Assembly (NCBI GenBank): GCA_902767235.1
Contig: CACXGR010000091.1
Location: forward strand, 1-15,293
Direction: 5' to 3'
DNA length: 15,293 nucleotides
Origin: an uncultured Lachnospiraceae bacterium
GTDB lineage: Bacteria > Bacillota > Clostridia > Lachnospirales > Lachnospiraceae
Position numbers and translations under genes: made by a program. Of the stretch, positions 7,693-14,010 are shown piece by piece. Position 1 is the stretch's first letter. Every line of letters starts with the position of its first letter. A model generated the notes under the pieces. That model did not search any database. It was not told where the DNA came from and worked only from the letters and a program-made list of their open reading frames with translations.

Positions 7693-8703
7693 CTATTCCT
7701 TAATGCCGCCCTGGTACAGGATGCCCTCCACCAGATACTCCTCTCCGTACAAAAAGAACAGCATCGGCAGGACCATATAGATCACCGCCACCGCAAATGC
7801 CAGTGATATCTCGCCCGCATTGATCCTGGAGAGAAAGACCGAAAGCGGATACATCTCCTCGTTGTCAAGCAGGATCAGCGGCTGTTCGACCATATTCCAG
7901 TAATCGATAAAGATCAGGATCGCAATAGAGACCAGGCCGCCTCTGCAGATCGGCATGCAGATCTGTGAAAAGATCTGCCACTCCCCTGCCCCGTCAATGG
8001 CGGCGGCTTCATAGAGGGAGTAGGGTATCCTTCGCATATATTTGGTCAGCATATAGACCGCAAAGGGCGAAAATATGCCCGGCAGCCAGATCGCCCATCT
8101 GGTCCCCACGATCCCCAGCTCTTTGGCCACCAGGAAGTTGGGCACCAGCGTGACCTGATAGGGCATGAGCATGAGAACGATGTAGATGAAGAATATGAGC
8201 TGCTTCACTTTGCCCCGGTATCTGGCAAATCCGAAGGAGGCCAGAGAGGCGATCAGCAGCTGAAAGACCACGATCGGCACCACATAGATCACCGAGTTCC
8301 AGAATTTCATCAGGTACTCCGGGCTCTTAAAGAGCACGGTGAAGTACTGGGTGAAGGTCACCATGTCGGGGATGAACTTCAGGTTTACCGTCTCCGACAC
8401 GTATACTTTGCCGCCCGAATTGTTCTGGGCAAAAATAGAGCCGTAGTTCGCGCTGATCTCTGACGCCGTCATAAAGGAATTGGTGAAGGTCAGTATCGTG
8501 GGCATCAGGAATATGAAGGCAAAAAATACCGCGGCGAAGGTGCGTCTGACCGTCCTGAGCTGTTCCGCCCGGCGCCTTTCACTGATCGCGTCATATTGAA
8601 AGTCGTCTTCATACGCCTCGTCCGTGAGATACGCCGGCTCAGCCTGGGGCTCCCTGACCGCTTCCTCCTCTATTTGATTTTTCTTCTTTCTGAAAATACC
8701 CAT
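7693..8703 (-). CDS. Carbohydrate-type ABC transporter permease, MalG-like
   Basis: Integral membrane subunit of an ABC importer, 336 residues. The cytoplasmic EAA loop that contacts the ATPase is clear at about 231-255 (YEAAAIDGAGEWQIF, ending PICRG). Hydrophobic segments lie near 53-75, 136-160, 168-192, 203-220, 257-275 and 300-320, as expected for a MalG-type subunit with six helices. The N-terminus is odd: about 50 charged, mostly acidic residues precede the first helix. An extracellular segment between helices 1 and 2 (about 78-130) is also larger than usual. The gene starts six bases after the stop of the MalF-like permease, with only a weak purine-rich ribosome-binding site (GAGAAAAG), so it is probably translationally coupled to it. 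The two permeases would form a heterodimer. No ATPase is encoded nearby. The family is certain; the sugar specificity suggested by the family name is not. Confidence 0.93.
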   Translation of the reverse strand: MGIFRKKKNQIEEEAVREPQAEPAYLTDEAYEDDFQYDAISERRRAEQLRTVRRTFAAVFFAFIFLMPTILTFTNSFMTASEISANYGSIFAQNNSGGKVYVSETVNLKFIPDMVTFTQYFTVLFKSPEYLMKFWNSVIYVVPIVVFQLLIASLASFGFARYRGKVKQLIFFIYIVLMLMPYQVTLVPNFLVAKELGIVGTRWAIWLPGIFSPFAVYMLTKYMRRIPYSLYEAAAIDGAGEWQIFSQICMPICRGGLVSIAILIFIDYWNMVEQPLILLDNEEMYPLSVFLSRINAGEISLAFAVAVIYMVLPMLFFLYGEEYLVEGILYQGGIKE

Positions 8704-8709
8704 CTTTTC

Positions 8710-9687
8710 TCAGTTTTCCAGGTCCCTTCCGAATCGGTCCTCGGCAAAGAGCAGGATCCCGATCACCACCATCATAAAGGCCGCCATGATGATCGCGGCA
8801 GCCGACAATTTCTGATAGTCGAGCGACTGGAAGGTGTTGTTCATAAAGTGCTGCATCGTATAAAGCGAGTCAAAGGGATAATCCCCGGCCAGAAGATAAA
8901 CTTCCCTGAATACCTTGAAGGAATTGATCAGCGACATAATGATCACGAACATGATGGTGGACGACAGATAACGGAGTTTGATCTGCCAGAAGATCTGCGT
9001 CTCCGTCGCGCCCTCCAGCCTCGCCACTTCGATCTGATCCTTGGGCACGCTCGACAGTCCCGACATAAAGAGGATCATATTGTATCCCAGGTTCTTCCAC
9101 AAAAAGAGAAGGATGATGACGACCGGGGCGTAGTAAGTCTTGAGCCAGTCGATCCGGGCCGCTCCGAGCCGTGTCAGAATGACATTGACCAGTCCGTTGT
9201 TGTCAAAGAGCACCTGCCACACCAGAATGACCGAAGCGATGGGCACCATCATGGGACTGAGAAAGAAAGTCCGGAAGGTGCTCTTAAAAGGAATGTTGCT
9301 CTCCATGATCACAGCGATCCACAGAGACAGGATCACGGCGAGCGGAACGGCAGCCGCCGAGAAGAGCAGCGTGTTGCGGGCTGCCAGCCGGAAAGCGTTG
9401 TTGTTCCATGTGCGGATGAAGTTGGCCGCGCCCACATTGACCTGCTGAACCGGGTTGTTGATGGTGGAATAATAGACCACCACGGCAAACGGAAGCACGA
9501 AAAACAGCCCCACACCGATCAGGCTTGGGGCAAGATATAACCAGGAGACCGCGCGGTCCTTCCATCTTCGAAGCCGTGCAGAGCCGGATCTTCGTCTTGT
9601 TCCGGACTTCTCTATTCGCTCTTCTCTGGCCTGTGCCGCATTCTCTTTTAAATACCGGTCCAGCTTTCTTCCTGCTTCTGCTCTCAT
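8710..9687 (-). CDS. Carbohydrate-type ABC transporter permease, MalF/UgpA-like; start placed at 9687
   Basis: Integral membrane subunit of an ABC importer, 325 residues from the chosen start. The N-terminus is basic and cytoplasmic (about 1-45). The first helix begins at WLYLAPSLIGVG, and a variant EAA loop is at about 215-241 (IEVARLEGATETQIF). The last helix is near 300-318. The frame is open up to an ATG at 9747, but I prefer the ATG at 9687. The upstream codons give an uncharacteristic peptide, the likely promoter -10 at 9758-9763 would put transcription within a few bases of 9747, and GGAG lies 11 bases before 9687. This is the first gene of the putative transporter operon, directly after the gpmI terminator. 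It pairs with the MalG-like gene six bases downstream. The family is certain; the start is likely. Confidence 0.92.
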   Translation of the reverse strand: MRAEAGRKLDRYLKENAAQAREERIEKSGTRRRSGSARLRRWKDRAVSWLYLAPSLIGVGLFFVLPFAVVVYYSTINNPVQQVNVGAANFIRTWNNNAFRLAARNTLLFSAAAVPLAVILSLWIAVIMESNIPFKSTFRTFFLSPMMVPIASVILVWQVLFDNNGLVNVILTRLGAARIDWLKTYYAPVVIILLFLWKNLGYNMILFMSGLSSVPKDQIEVARLEGATETQIFWQIKLRYLSSTIMFVIIMSLINSFKVFREVYLLAGDYPFDSLYTMQHFMNNTFQSLDYQKLSAAAIIMAAFMMVVIGILLFAEDRFGRDLEN

Positions 9688-9698
9688 TGGGTATAAAT

Positions 9699-9702
9699 CT
9701 CC
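9699..9702 (-). promoter_or_regulatory. Ribosome binding site deciding the MalF-like permease start
   Basis: On the coding strand GGAG (within GTGGAGA) lies 11 bases before the ATG at 9687. The spacing is a little long, but it is the only purine-rich site upstream of any ATG in this frame. The alternative ATG at 9747 is preceded by AT-rich sequence with no such site. It supports a protein 20 residues shorter than the longest open frame. Confidence 0.55.
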
Positions 9703-9757
9703 ACAGATTTGGCTCGCATTTCCCGGGATGGACCCGGTAATGCGCATATATCACACT

Positions 9758-9766
9758 ATTTTAACA
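9758..9766 (-). promoter_or_regulatory. Putative extended -10 promoter of the transporter operon
   Basis: On the minus strand TGTTAAAAT gives an extended -10 (TGn followed by TAAAAT, five of six consensus bases). It lies just after the terminator stem of gpmI. No convincing -35 is found 16-18 bases upstream, where the sequence is the terminator arm itself. Transcription would begin near 9750, giving a leader of about 60 bases before the ATG at 9687. The evidence is the motif and its position only. Confidence 0.42.
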
Positions 9767-9777
9767 CATACAACGCA

Positions 9778-9811
9778 AAAGCAGACAGGAAATTTTCTTC
9801 CTGTCTGCTTT
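9778..9811 (-). terminator. Intrinsic terminator of gpmI
   Basis: A perfect 14-base inverted repeat (AAAGCAGACAGGAA at 9778-9791 and its complement at 9798-9811) encloses a six-base loop. On the minus strand the stem is followed by a short run of T (the stem's own TTT plus one more), then GCG. It stands about 75 bases after the gpmI stop and just before the transporter operon, so it separates the two transcription units. On the plus strand the stem also ends in TTTATT, but no plus-strand gene points into it. Confidence 0.85.
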
Positions 9812-9886
9812 ATTCTTGTGATATTTTTGTGAACCGGCCTGCTCAGGCGGCTTTCAAAGCCCGTCGGGCAGTATCGGTGCTGTCCC
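9812..9886. other. gpmI 3' untranslated stretch with three short palindromes
   Basis: This 75-base stretch between the gpmI stop and its terminator has no reading frame of note. It holds three short GC-rich inverted repeats side by side: GCCTG/CAGGC (9837-9848), GGCTTT/AAAGCC (9849-9861) and GCCCG/CGGGC (9859-9869). The last two share three bases, so they could not both fold. None is followed by a T run, so they are not terminators by themselves. They may be transcript-end stabilising structures or chance. Confidence 0.4.
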
Positions 9887-11431
9887 TTATTTGCGGATGA
9901 TCAGGGACTTTCCGGTCATTTCCGCCGGCTGCTCCATGCCCATCACATCGATCAGTGTGGGAACGATATCCGCCAGAACGCCGTTCTCCCTCAGCTCCAC
10001 GTCCTCGTCATAGTTGGCCAGGATGAAGGGAACGGGATTGGTGGTGTGCGCAGTGTGAGGCGCGCCTGTCTCATAGTTGACCATCTGCTCGCAGTTGCCG
10101 TGGTCCGCGCAGATGAAGAGAACGCCGTTCTCCTCCTTGATGGCCTCGTAAGCCTTTCCTACGCACTCGTCGACGACTTCGACCGCCTTGATCGCCGCCG
10201 GAAGGACGCCTGTGTGGCCGACCATGTCGGGGTTCGCGAAGTTGATGACAATGACATCGTATTTCTTGGAGTGAATGGCCTCTACCAGCTTGTCGAGAAC
10301 GCCGTAGGCGCTCATCTCGGGCTTGAGGTCATAGGTGGGAACATCCTTGGGGGAGCGGACCAGGATCCTGTCCTCACCCTCGTTGGGGGTCTCCACGCCG
10401 CCGTTGAAGAAGAAGGTCACGTGTGCGTACTTCTCTGTCTCCGCGATCCTGGCCTGCTTCATGCCGTTGGCCGCCAGCCACTCGCCGAAGGTATTCGTGA
10501 CATCAACTTTCTTGAAAGCGACTTCCTTGTTCGGGATGTCCGGATCGTAGTCCTTGAAGCAGACGTAGACGACTTTCTTCCGGGGACCTCTGTCAAAATA
10601 GTCAAACTCGTTGTCGCAGAAGCAGTGCGTGATCTCTCTCGCTCTGTCGGGACGGAAGTTGAAGAAGATGACGGAGTCGCCGTCCTTGATCGTAGCAAGG
10701 GGCTTTCCGTCCTTGACGATGACGGTGGGCTGGACAAACTCATCGGTCTCGCCTCTGTCATAGGAAGCGGTGATCGCCTCATGGGCGCTCCCGGCCGTCA
10801 GGCCTTCTCCCTTGGTCAGCGCGTCATAGGCTTTCTGGACGCGGTCATAGTTGTTGTCTCTGTCCATCGCGTAGTAGCGGCCGCTGATCATGGCGATCTG
10901 TCCTACGCCGATCTCCTTTTCCTTCTCCTCCAGCTGTGCGATATAGTCGACGCCGCTCTTGGGAGGCGTATCTCTGCCGTCCAGGAAGCAGTCGACATAG
11001 ACTCTGTCGAGACCGTTTCTCTTGCACATCTCCAGGATCGCATACAGGTGTGTGATGTGGCTGTGCACGCCGCCGTCAGAAAGAAGTCCGTAAATGTGAA
11101 GGTCGGAATTCTTCAGCTTGCAGTTGTTGATCGCCAGAAGAAGCTCCGGGTTCTCGAAGAACTCCCCGTCCTGAATCTCCTTTGTGATCCTTGTCAGTTC
11201 CTGATAGACGATCCTGCCTGCGCCCATGTTCATGTGGCCGACCTCGGAGTTGCCCATCTGGCCGTCCGGAAGGCCTACTGCCATTCCGCTGGCATATCCC
11301 TTTACAAAAGGTGCATTCTTCATCAGGCCGCTGACGACCGGTGTCTTTGCCAGGGCGATTGCATTAGCTTCGGGGTTGTCATTGAGTCCGTAGCCGTCAA
11401 GTATCATTAAAACTACTGGCCTTTGTTTCAT
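9887..11431 (-). CDS. gpmI: 2,3-bisphosphoglycerate-independent phosphoglycerate mutase
   Basis: Glycolytic and gluconeogenic enzyme that interconverts 3-phosphoglycerate and 2-phosphoglycerate in the cytoplasm. It uses two metal ions, normally manganese, and a phosphoserine intermediate. All expected residues are seen. Asp12 lies in MILDGYG, the nucleophile Ser62 in GNSEVGH, and His123 in GGVHSH. Other conserved segments are DGRDTPP (151-157) and GRYYAMDRD (184-192). Asp402 and His406 lie in NPDMVGHTG, Asp443 and His444 in ADHGN, and His462 in AHTTN. At 514 residues it matches the usual family length, so it is intact. The ATG at 11431 has AGGAG six bases upstream. A promoter can be proposed at 11478-11506, and a strong hairpin terminator follows at 9778-9811, so it is probably a single-gene unit, although read-through from proB is possible. 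Identification is firm. Confidence 0.98.
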   Translation of the reverse strand: MKQRPVVLMILDGYGLNDNPEANAIALAKTPVVSGLMKNAPFVKGYASGMAVGLPDGQMGNSEVGHMNMGAGRIVYQELTRITKEIQDGEFFENPELLLAINNCKLKNSDLHIYGLLSDGGVHSHITHLYAILEMCKRNGLDRVYVDCFLDGRDTPPKSGVDYIAQLEEKEKEIGVGQIAMISGRYYAMDRDNNYDRVQKAYDALTKGEGLTAGSAHEAITASYDRGETDEFVQPTVIVKDGKPLATIKDGDSVIFFNFRPDRAREITHCFCDNEFDYFDRGPRKKVVYVCFKDYDPDIPNKEVAFKKVDVTNTFGEWLAANGMKQARIAETEKYAHVTFFFNGGVETPNEGEDRILVRSPKDVPTYDLKPEMSAYGVLDKLVEAIHSKKYDVIVINFANPDMVGHTGVLPAAIKAVEVVDECVGKAYEAIKEENGVLFICADHGNCEQMVNYETGAPHTAHTTNPVPFILANYDEDVELRENGVLADIVPTLIDVMGMEQPAEMTGKSLIIRK

Positions 11432-11477
11432 GTGATTCTCCTCATTCCATATATTACAGCAGTTACTGTTTGAACGT

Positions 11478-11506
11478 ATTTTACTACTTTTGAAAAGATT
11501 ATTGAA
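11478..11506 (-). promoter_or_regulatory. Putative sigma-A-type promoter of gpmI
   Basis: On the minus strand TTCAAT (11501-11506) and TAAAAT (11478-11483) are separated by exactly 17 bases. The -10 matches five of six consensus bases, the -35 only three. Transcription would start near 11471, giving a leader of about 40 bases with the AGGAG site. The 98-base gap between proB and gpmI is AT-rich compared with the genes around it, which fits a promoter. Strength and use are inferred. Confidence 0.5.
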
Positions 11507-11529
11507 GTGCCGGGAATAAACTATTCGTT

Positions 11530-12321
11530 TTATCTTCGCCCTTTAAAAAGGGTGCCCGCCGGCTCCCCGTTCACCACCTTGTAGAGGATCTCGGGATTCT
11601 TTCCGTTCGTGACGATCGTATCGATCCCCTGGGCTGTGGCCAGGTCCGCCGCCTGCAGCTTGGTGCGCATGCCGCCCGTGCCCCGCCTGGATCCGGCGCC
11701 GCCGGCCAGCTTGTAGACGCTCTCATCGATCCTGTCGATCTGATCGATCAGGCGGGCGTCCTTGAAGAGCCTGGGATCCTTGTCAAAGAATCCGTCGATG
11801 TCCGACAGGATCACCAGTTTGTCTGCCTGGCACAGTACTGCCACCACGGCAGAGAGCACGTCGTTGTCACTAAAGAGCCTCTCCTCCGATTCGATCTCCT
11901 TGTAGCTGACGGAGTCGTTCTCGTTGACCACCGGGATCACGCCCGACTCTAAAAGCGCCGAAAAGGTGTTGCTCAGGTTCTCTTTTTTCTCCTCCTCGGC
12001 GATGTCCTCCGCGTTGAGCAGGATCTGGGCGACGGTCTTGTCGTAATAGCCGAAAAACTTGTCATAGAGGAACATATTGGTGCACTGCCCTACGGCGGCG
12101 GCTGCCTGTTTCATCCGCATGCTCTTCGGTTTCTCCTTCAGATGCATCTTGTTGGCGCCCACTGCGATCGCCCCCGACGACACCAGGATCACTTCGTTTC
12201 CCATGTTCTGGATATCCGCCAGCACCATCGCCAGCTTCTCCATCGTGCGCAGATTGCTGTTGCCCAGCTCATTTGTAAGTGTCGAAGTGCCGACCTTTAC
12301 TACAATCCTGTCTTTTCTCAC
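11530..12321 (-). CDS. proB: Glutamate 5-kinase, short form without PUA domain
   Basis: Cytoplasmic amino-acid kinase that phosphorylates glutamate to gamma-glutamyl phosphate, the first step of proline synthesis. In 263 residues it shows the whole kinase fold: VVKVGTSTLT (7-16), VSSGAIAVG (47-55), NENDSVS (133-139), SDNDVLSA (151-158), a LSDIDGFF and KDPR pair (172-184) and GTGGMRTK (214-221). The C-terminal PUA domain of the 367-residue E. coli enzyme is absent, as in some other Firmicutes forms, so this is not a truncation: the frame ends cleanly with TAA. The start is GTG at 12321, with GGAAGGA six bases upstream and 18 bases after the L,D-transpeptidase stop, which suggests one transcript. 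The usual partner proA does not follow; gpmI does. Proline feedback normally acts on this enzyme, but that is not visible here. Confidence 0.96.
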   Translation of the reverse strand: MRKDRIVVKVGTSTLTNELGNSNLRTMEKLAMVLADIQNMGNEVILVSSGAIAVGANKMHLKEKPKSMRMKQAAAAVGQCTNMFLYDKFFGYYDKTVAQILLNAEDIAEEEKKENLSNTFSALLESGVIPVVNENDSVSYKEIESEERLFSDNDVLSAVVAVLCQADKLVILSDIDGFFDKDPRLFKDARLIDQIDRIDESVYKLAGGAGSRRGTGGMRTKLQAADLATAQGIDTIVTNGKNPEILYKVVNGEPAGTLFKGRR

Positions 12322-12339
12322 AATCGATCCTTCCCTCTG

Positions 12340-13842
12340 TTATTCATAGAATATGACGATGGCCGTACCCGTCTCCACCGCGTTGTAGATCTCCGCCGCA
12401 GCATAAGGCGGGAGATTGACGCATCCGTGCGACCCGTTTCCTCTGTAGATGTTTCCTCCGAAGGAATAGCGCCAGTCGGCGTCATGAAGTCCCTGCCCCT
12501 CGTAAAAAGGCATCCAGTACTGGACCTCCGTCTCATATGCGCCGTCTCCCTGGCCGCCGGTGAGCACGGAGGGGCTCTCCTTGTAGGCGAGCGGGAAGCA
12601 GCCGGTCCTGGTGCCGTGGTCATCGGTGACGTCGCCCGATACGCAGGGCGCGTCGATATACAGCTCTCCGTCCTTGTAGAACCACACATGCTGCGCCGTC
12701 AGGTCCACCTCGATATAGGTGCCGTCCAGGTCGTCTGTGCCGTTTCTGCGCAGATAGTAGGGATTGCCCCAGGAATTGGTCTCAAGATACACGGGTTCCC
12801 TCTCCACATGGGTCCGGGACTCTATGTCATCCCGGATCTGCTGCGCCTCTTCATCATAGAGGATCGTGTAGCCGTAGTCGTTGTACTTGGCCGGGATCGT
12901 GATCTCTCCGGCAAGTGTGGACTCAAATGTCCGGTCATGGTAGCGCGTCTCGTACTCGGAGGCGAGCTCCTGCACAAAGTTCTCGATCTTCTCCTCGCTC
13001 AGCTGTGCCTTTCCGTCCGAGATGTCCAGGAAAGCGTCCGCGATCGCCAAAAGATCATATTCCTTTTTTTCCTCTCCGAACACGTAGGTCAGTTTGGCGC
13101 CGGCGTAGGTATTGATCGCCTCCATCCTGGCGTTCAGATCTTTGTCATCCCTGTAGACGGAAGGCTTTTCACACAGATCCCACGGGAATTCAAAGCTTCT
13201 GTCAAGGCCCTCTTCTCCGGTAAGGGTCGACTCCACGCACTCCCTGACAAAGCGCTGCAGCTGCTCGTCCGTGATCTCGTTGCCCTCCACTTCATCCAGG
13301 ATCACGCACCTGTCCTCTTCCTTGTCGTAGACCATTTCCGCGTCTTTGGACGGATACCGGTCCACCTTCAGGTTTTTGACCTGCACCGCCTCCCTGAAGG
13401 CCGCTTCGTCAATCTGAGGACGCGCCGCAAGATTCAGTTCAAAGCGGTCAAAGATGCTCTTCAGGATCGCCATCCGGTCGCTCTTTTCGGCGTGAAAGGC
13501 GCTCGCCAGCTCTTCTCTGAGTCCGGCCTCGTCGATCTTATACCCGTAAAACGCCGGATTTCCCTGAAGATCCGTCTGCTCTTTTTCCGTGATCGTGATG
13601 TTTGCCCTGTTATATTTGTCAAGGATCAGAGAGGCGGCCTCATCGGCGGTCATGCCGGTGATATCTTCCCCGTCCAGGACCGTGCCTTTTAAAAATCCGT
13701 CGTTGTTCATCTCCGTATAGTAGCGGTATCCGTAATAGGAGCCCGCCCCCAGAAGGGAAGATACGGCAAAAGCCGCTGTCAGGCCGATCCATATTCTGCC
13801 GCTTCCGGAATGCCCCTTTCGCTTTCCTCCCGAATCGATCAT
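12340..13842 (-). CDS. Membrane-anchored L,D-transpeptidase (YkuD) with peptidoglycan-binding repeats
   Basis: Cell-wall enzyme of 500 residues that probably forms 3-3 peptide cross-links or attaches molecules to peptidoglycan outside the membrane. A basic N-terminus leads to one helix (about 16-38) without a clear cleavage site, so it is likely a membrane anchor. Residues about 50-340 resemble the VanW-type putative peptidoglycan-binding repeats, with two related segments (about 105-200 and 225-300). The YkuD domain covers about 375-500. It has EVDLTAQHVWFYKDGEL at its start and the catalytic motif with His453, 17 residues, then SHGCVN, whose Cys474 is the nucleophile. The motif is intact, so the enzyme should be active and would escape most penicillins. 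The ATG at 13842 is preceded by AAGGAGG with good spacing. It is the first gene of a unit with proB, and a promoter is visible at 13873-13901. The family is firm; the exact reaction is not known. Confidence 0.95.
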   Translation of the reverse strand: MIDSGGKRKGHSGSGRIWIGLTAAFAVSSLLGAGSYYGYRYYTEMNNDGFLKGTVLDGEDITGMTADEAASLILDKYNRANITITEKEQTDLQGNPAFYGYKIDEAGLREELASAFHAEKSDRMAILKSIFDRFELNLAARPQIDEAAFREAVQVKNLKVDRYPSKDAEMVYDKEEDRCVILDEVEGNEITDEQLQRFVRECVESTLTGEEGLDRSFEFPWDLCEKPSVYRDDKDLNARMEAINTYAGAKLTYVFGEEKKEYDLLAIADAFLDISDGKAQLSEEKIENFVQELASEYETRYHDRTFESTLAGEITIPAKYNDYGYTILYDEEAQQIRDDIESRTHVEREPVYLETNSWGNPYYLRRNGTDDLDGTYIEVDLTAQHVWFYKDGELYIDAPCVSGDVTDDHGTRTGCFPLAYKESPSVLTGGQGDGAYETEVQYWMPFYEGQGLHDADWRYSFGGNIYRGNGSHGCVNLPPYAAAEIYNAVETGTAIVIFYE

Positions 13843-13872
13843 TGTAAGATCCTCCTTATAAAATCGAGATTT

Positions 13873-13901
13873 ATATTAACACGATTCCTATTTGCCGTAA
13901 A
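13873..13901 (-). promoter_or_regulatory. Putative promoter of the L,D-transpeptidase-proB unit
   Basis: On the minus strand TTTACG (13896-13901) and TAATAT (13873-13878) are 17 bases apart, each matching four of six consensus bases. TGT directly before the -10 makes it an extended -10. A run of nine A on this strand (13914-13922) lies just upstream in the place of an UP element. Transcription would start near 13866, about 24 bases before the ATG. Confidence 0.55.
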
Positions 13902-13959
13902 ACAGATTTGCACTTTTTTTTTGACAATCGGCTGATTTTGCAAATGCATTCCCCCTGAT

Positions 13960-13987
13960 TTGTGTTAATATGTAACTGTTTTATAAT
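13960..13987 (+). promoter_or_regulatory. Putative promoter of glnN
   Basis: A perfect TATAAT (13982-13987) is preceded at 16 bases by TTGTGT (13960-13965), which keeps only the TTG part of the -35 consensus. Transcription would start near 13994, leaving a leader of under 20 bases with AGGAGG (13998-14003) seven bases before the ATG. A short leader argues against a riboswitch. The weak -35 overlaps one CTGATTTG word, which may mean activator or repressor control. Confidence 0.5.
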
Positions 13988-14010
13988 CGACAGACACAGG
14001 AGGATCATCA

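Larger units (their letters stand above)
13843..14010. promoter_or_regulatory. Divergent control region between L,D-transpeptidase and glnN
   Basis: These 168 bases are AT-rich against the GC-rich genes on both sides and carry the promoters and ribosome binding sites of the two divergent units. Three similar words, CAGATTTG (13903-13910), CTGATTTT (13932-13939) and CTGATTTG (13955-13962), occur on the plus strand and could be binding sites for a regulator. A nine-T run and a TTGACA at 13921-13926 are also seen, but no good -10 follows the latter. I see no riboswitch or small reading frame. Confidence 0.55.

Noticed and set aside
8596..9540. Plus-strand open frame with many His and Asp residues opposite the permeases
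   Set aside because: The composition comes from reading hydrophobic membrane codons backwards; both permeases are certain on the minus strand.
10046..11410. Plus-strand open frame of 454 codons opposite gpmI
   Set aside because: gpmI on the other strand has all catalytic residues. The antisense frame is Val/Asp-rich without any domain, and no ribosome binding site is seen.
11514..11526. GAATA/TATTC inverted repeat just after the proB stop as a terminator
   Set aside because: The stem is only five A/T-rich pairs with a three-base loop and no T run follows on the minus strand, so it would not terminate.
12142..13692. Plus-strand open frame of 516 codons across proB and the L,D-transpeptidase
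   Set aside because: It spans two real minus-strand genes and their junction, has no recognisable domain, and reflects the codon bias of the real strand.
13921..13950. TTGACA at 13921-13926 as the glnN -35 box
   Set aside because: At 17-18 bases downstream only ATGCAT or TGCATT is found, a poor -10. The perfect TATAAT at 13982 is too far away to pair with it.
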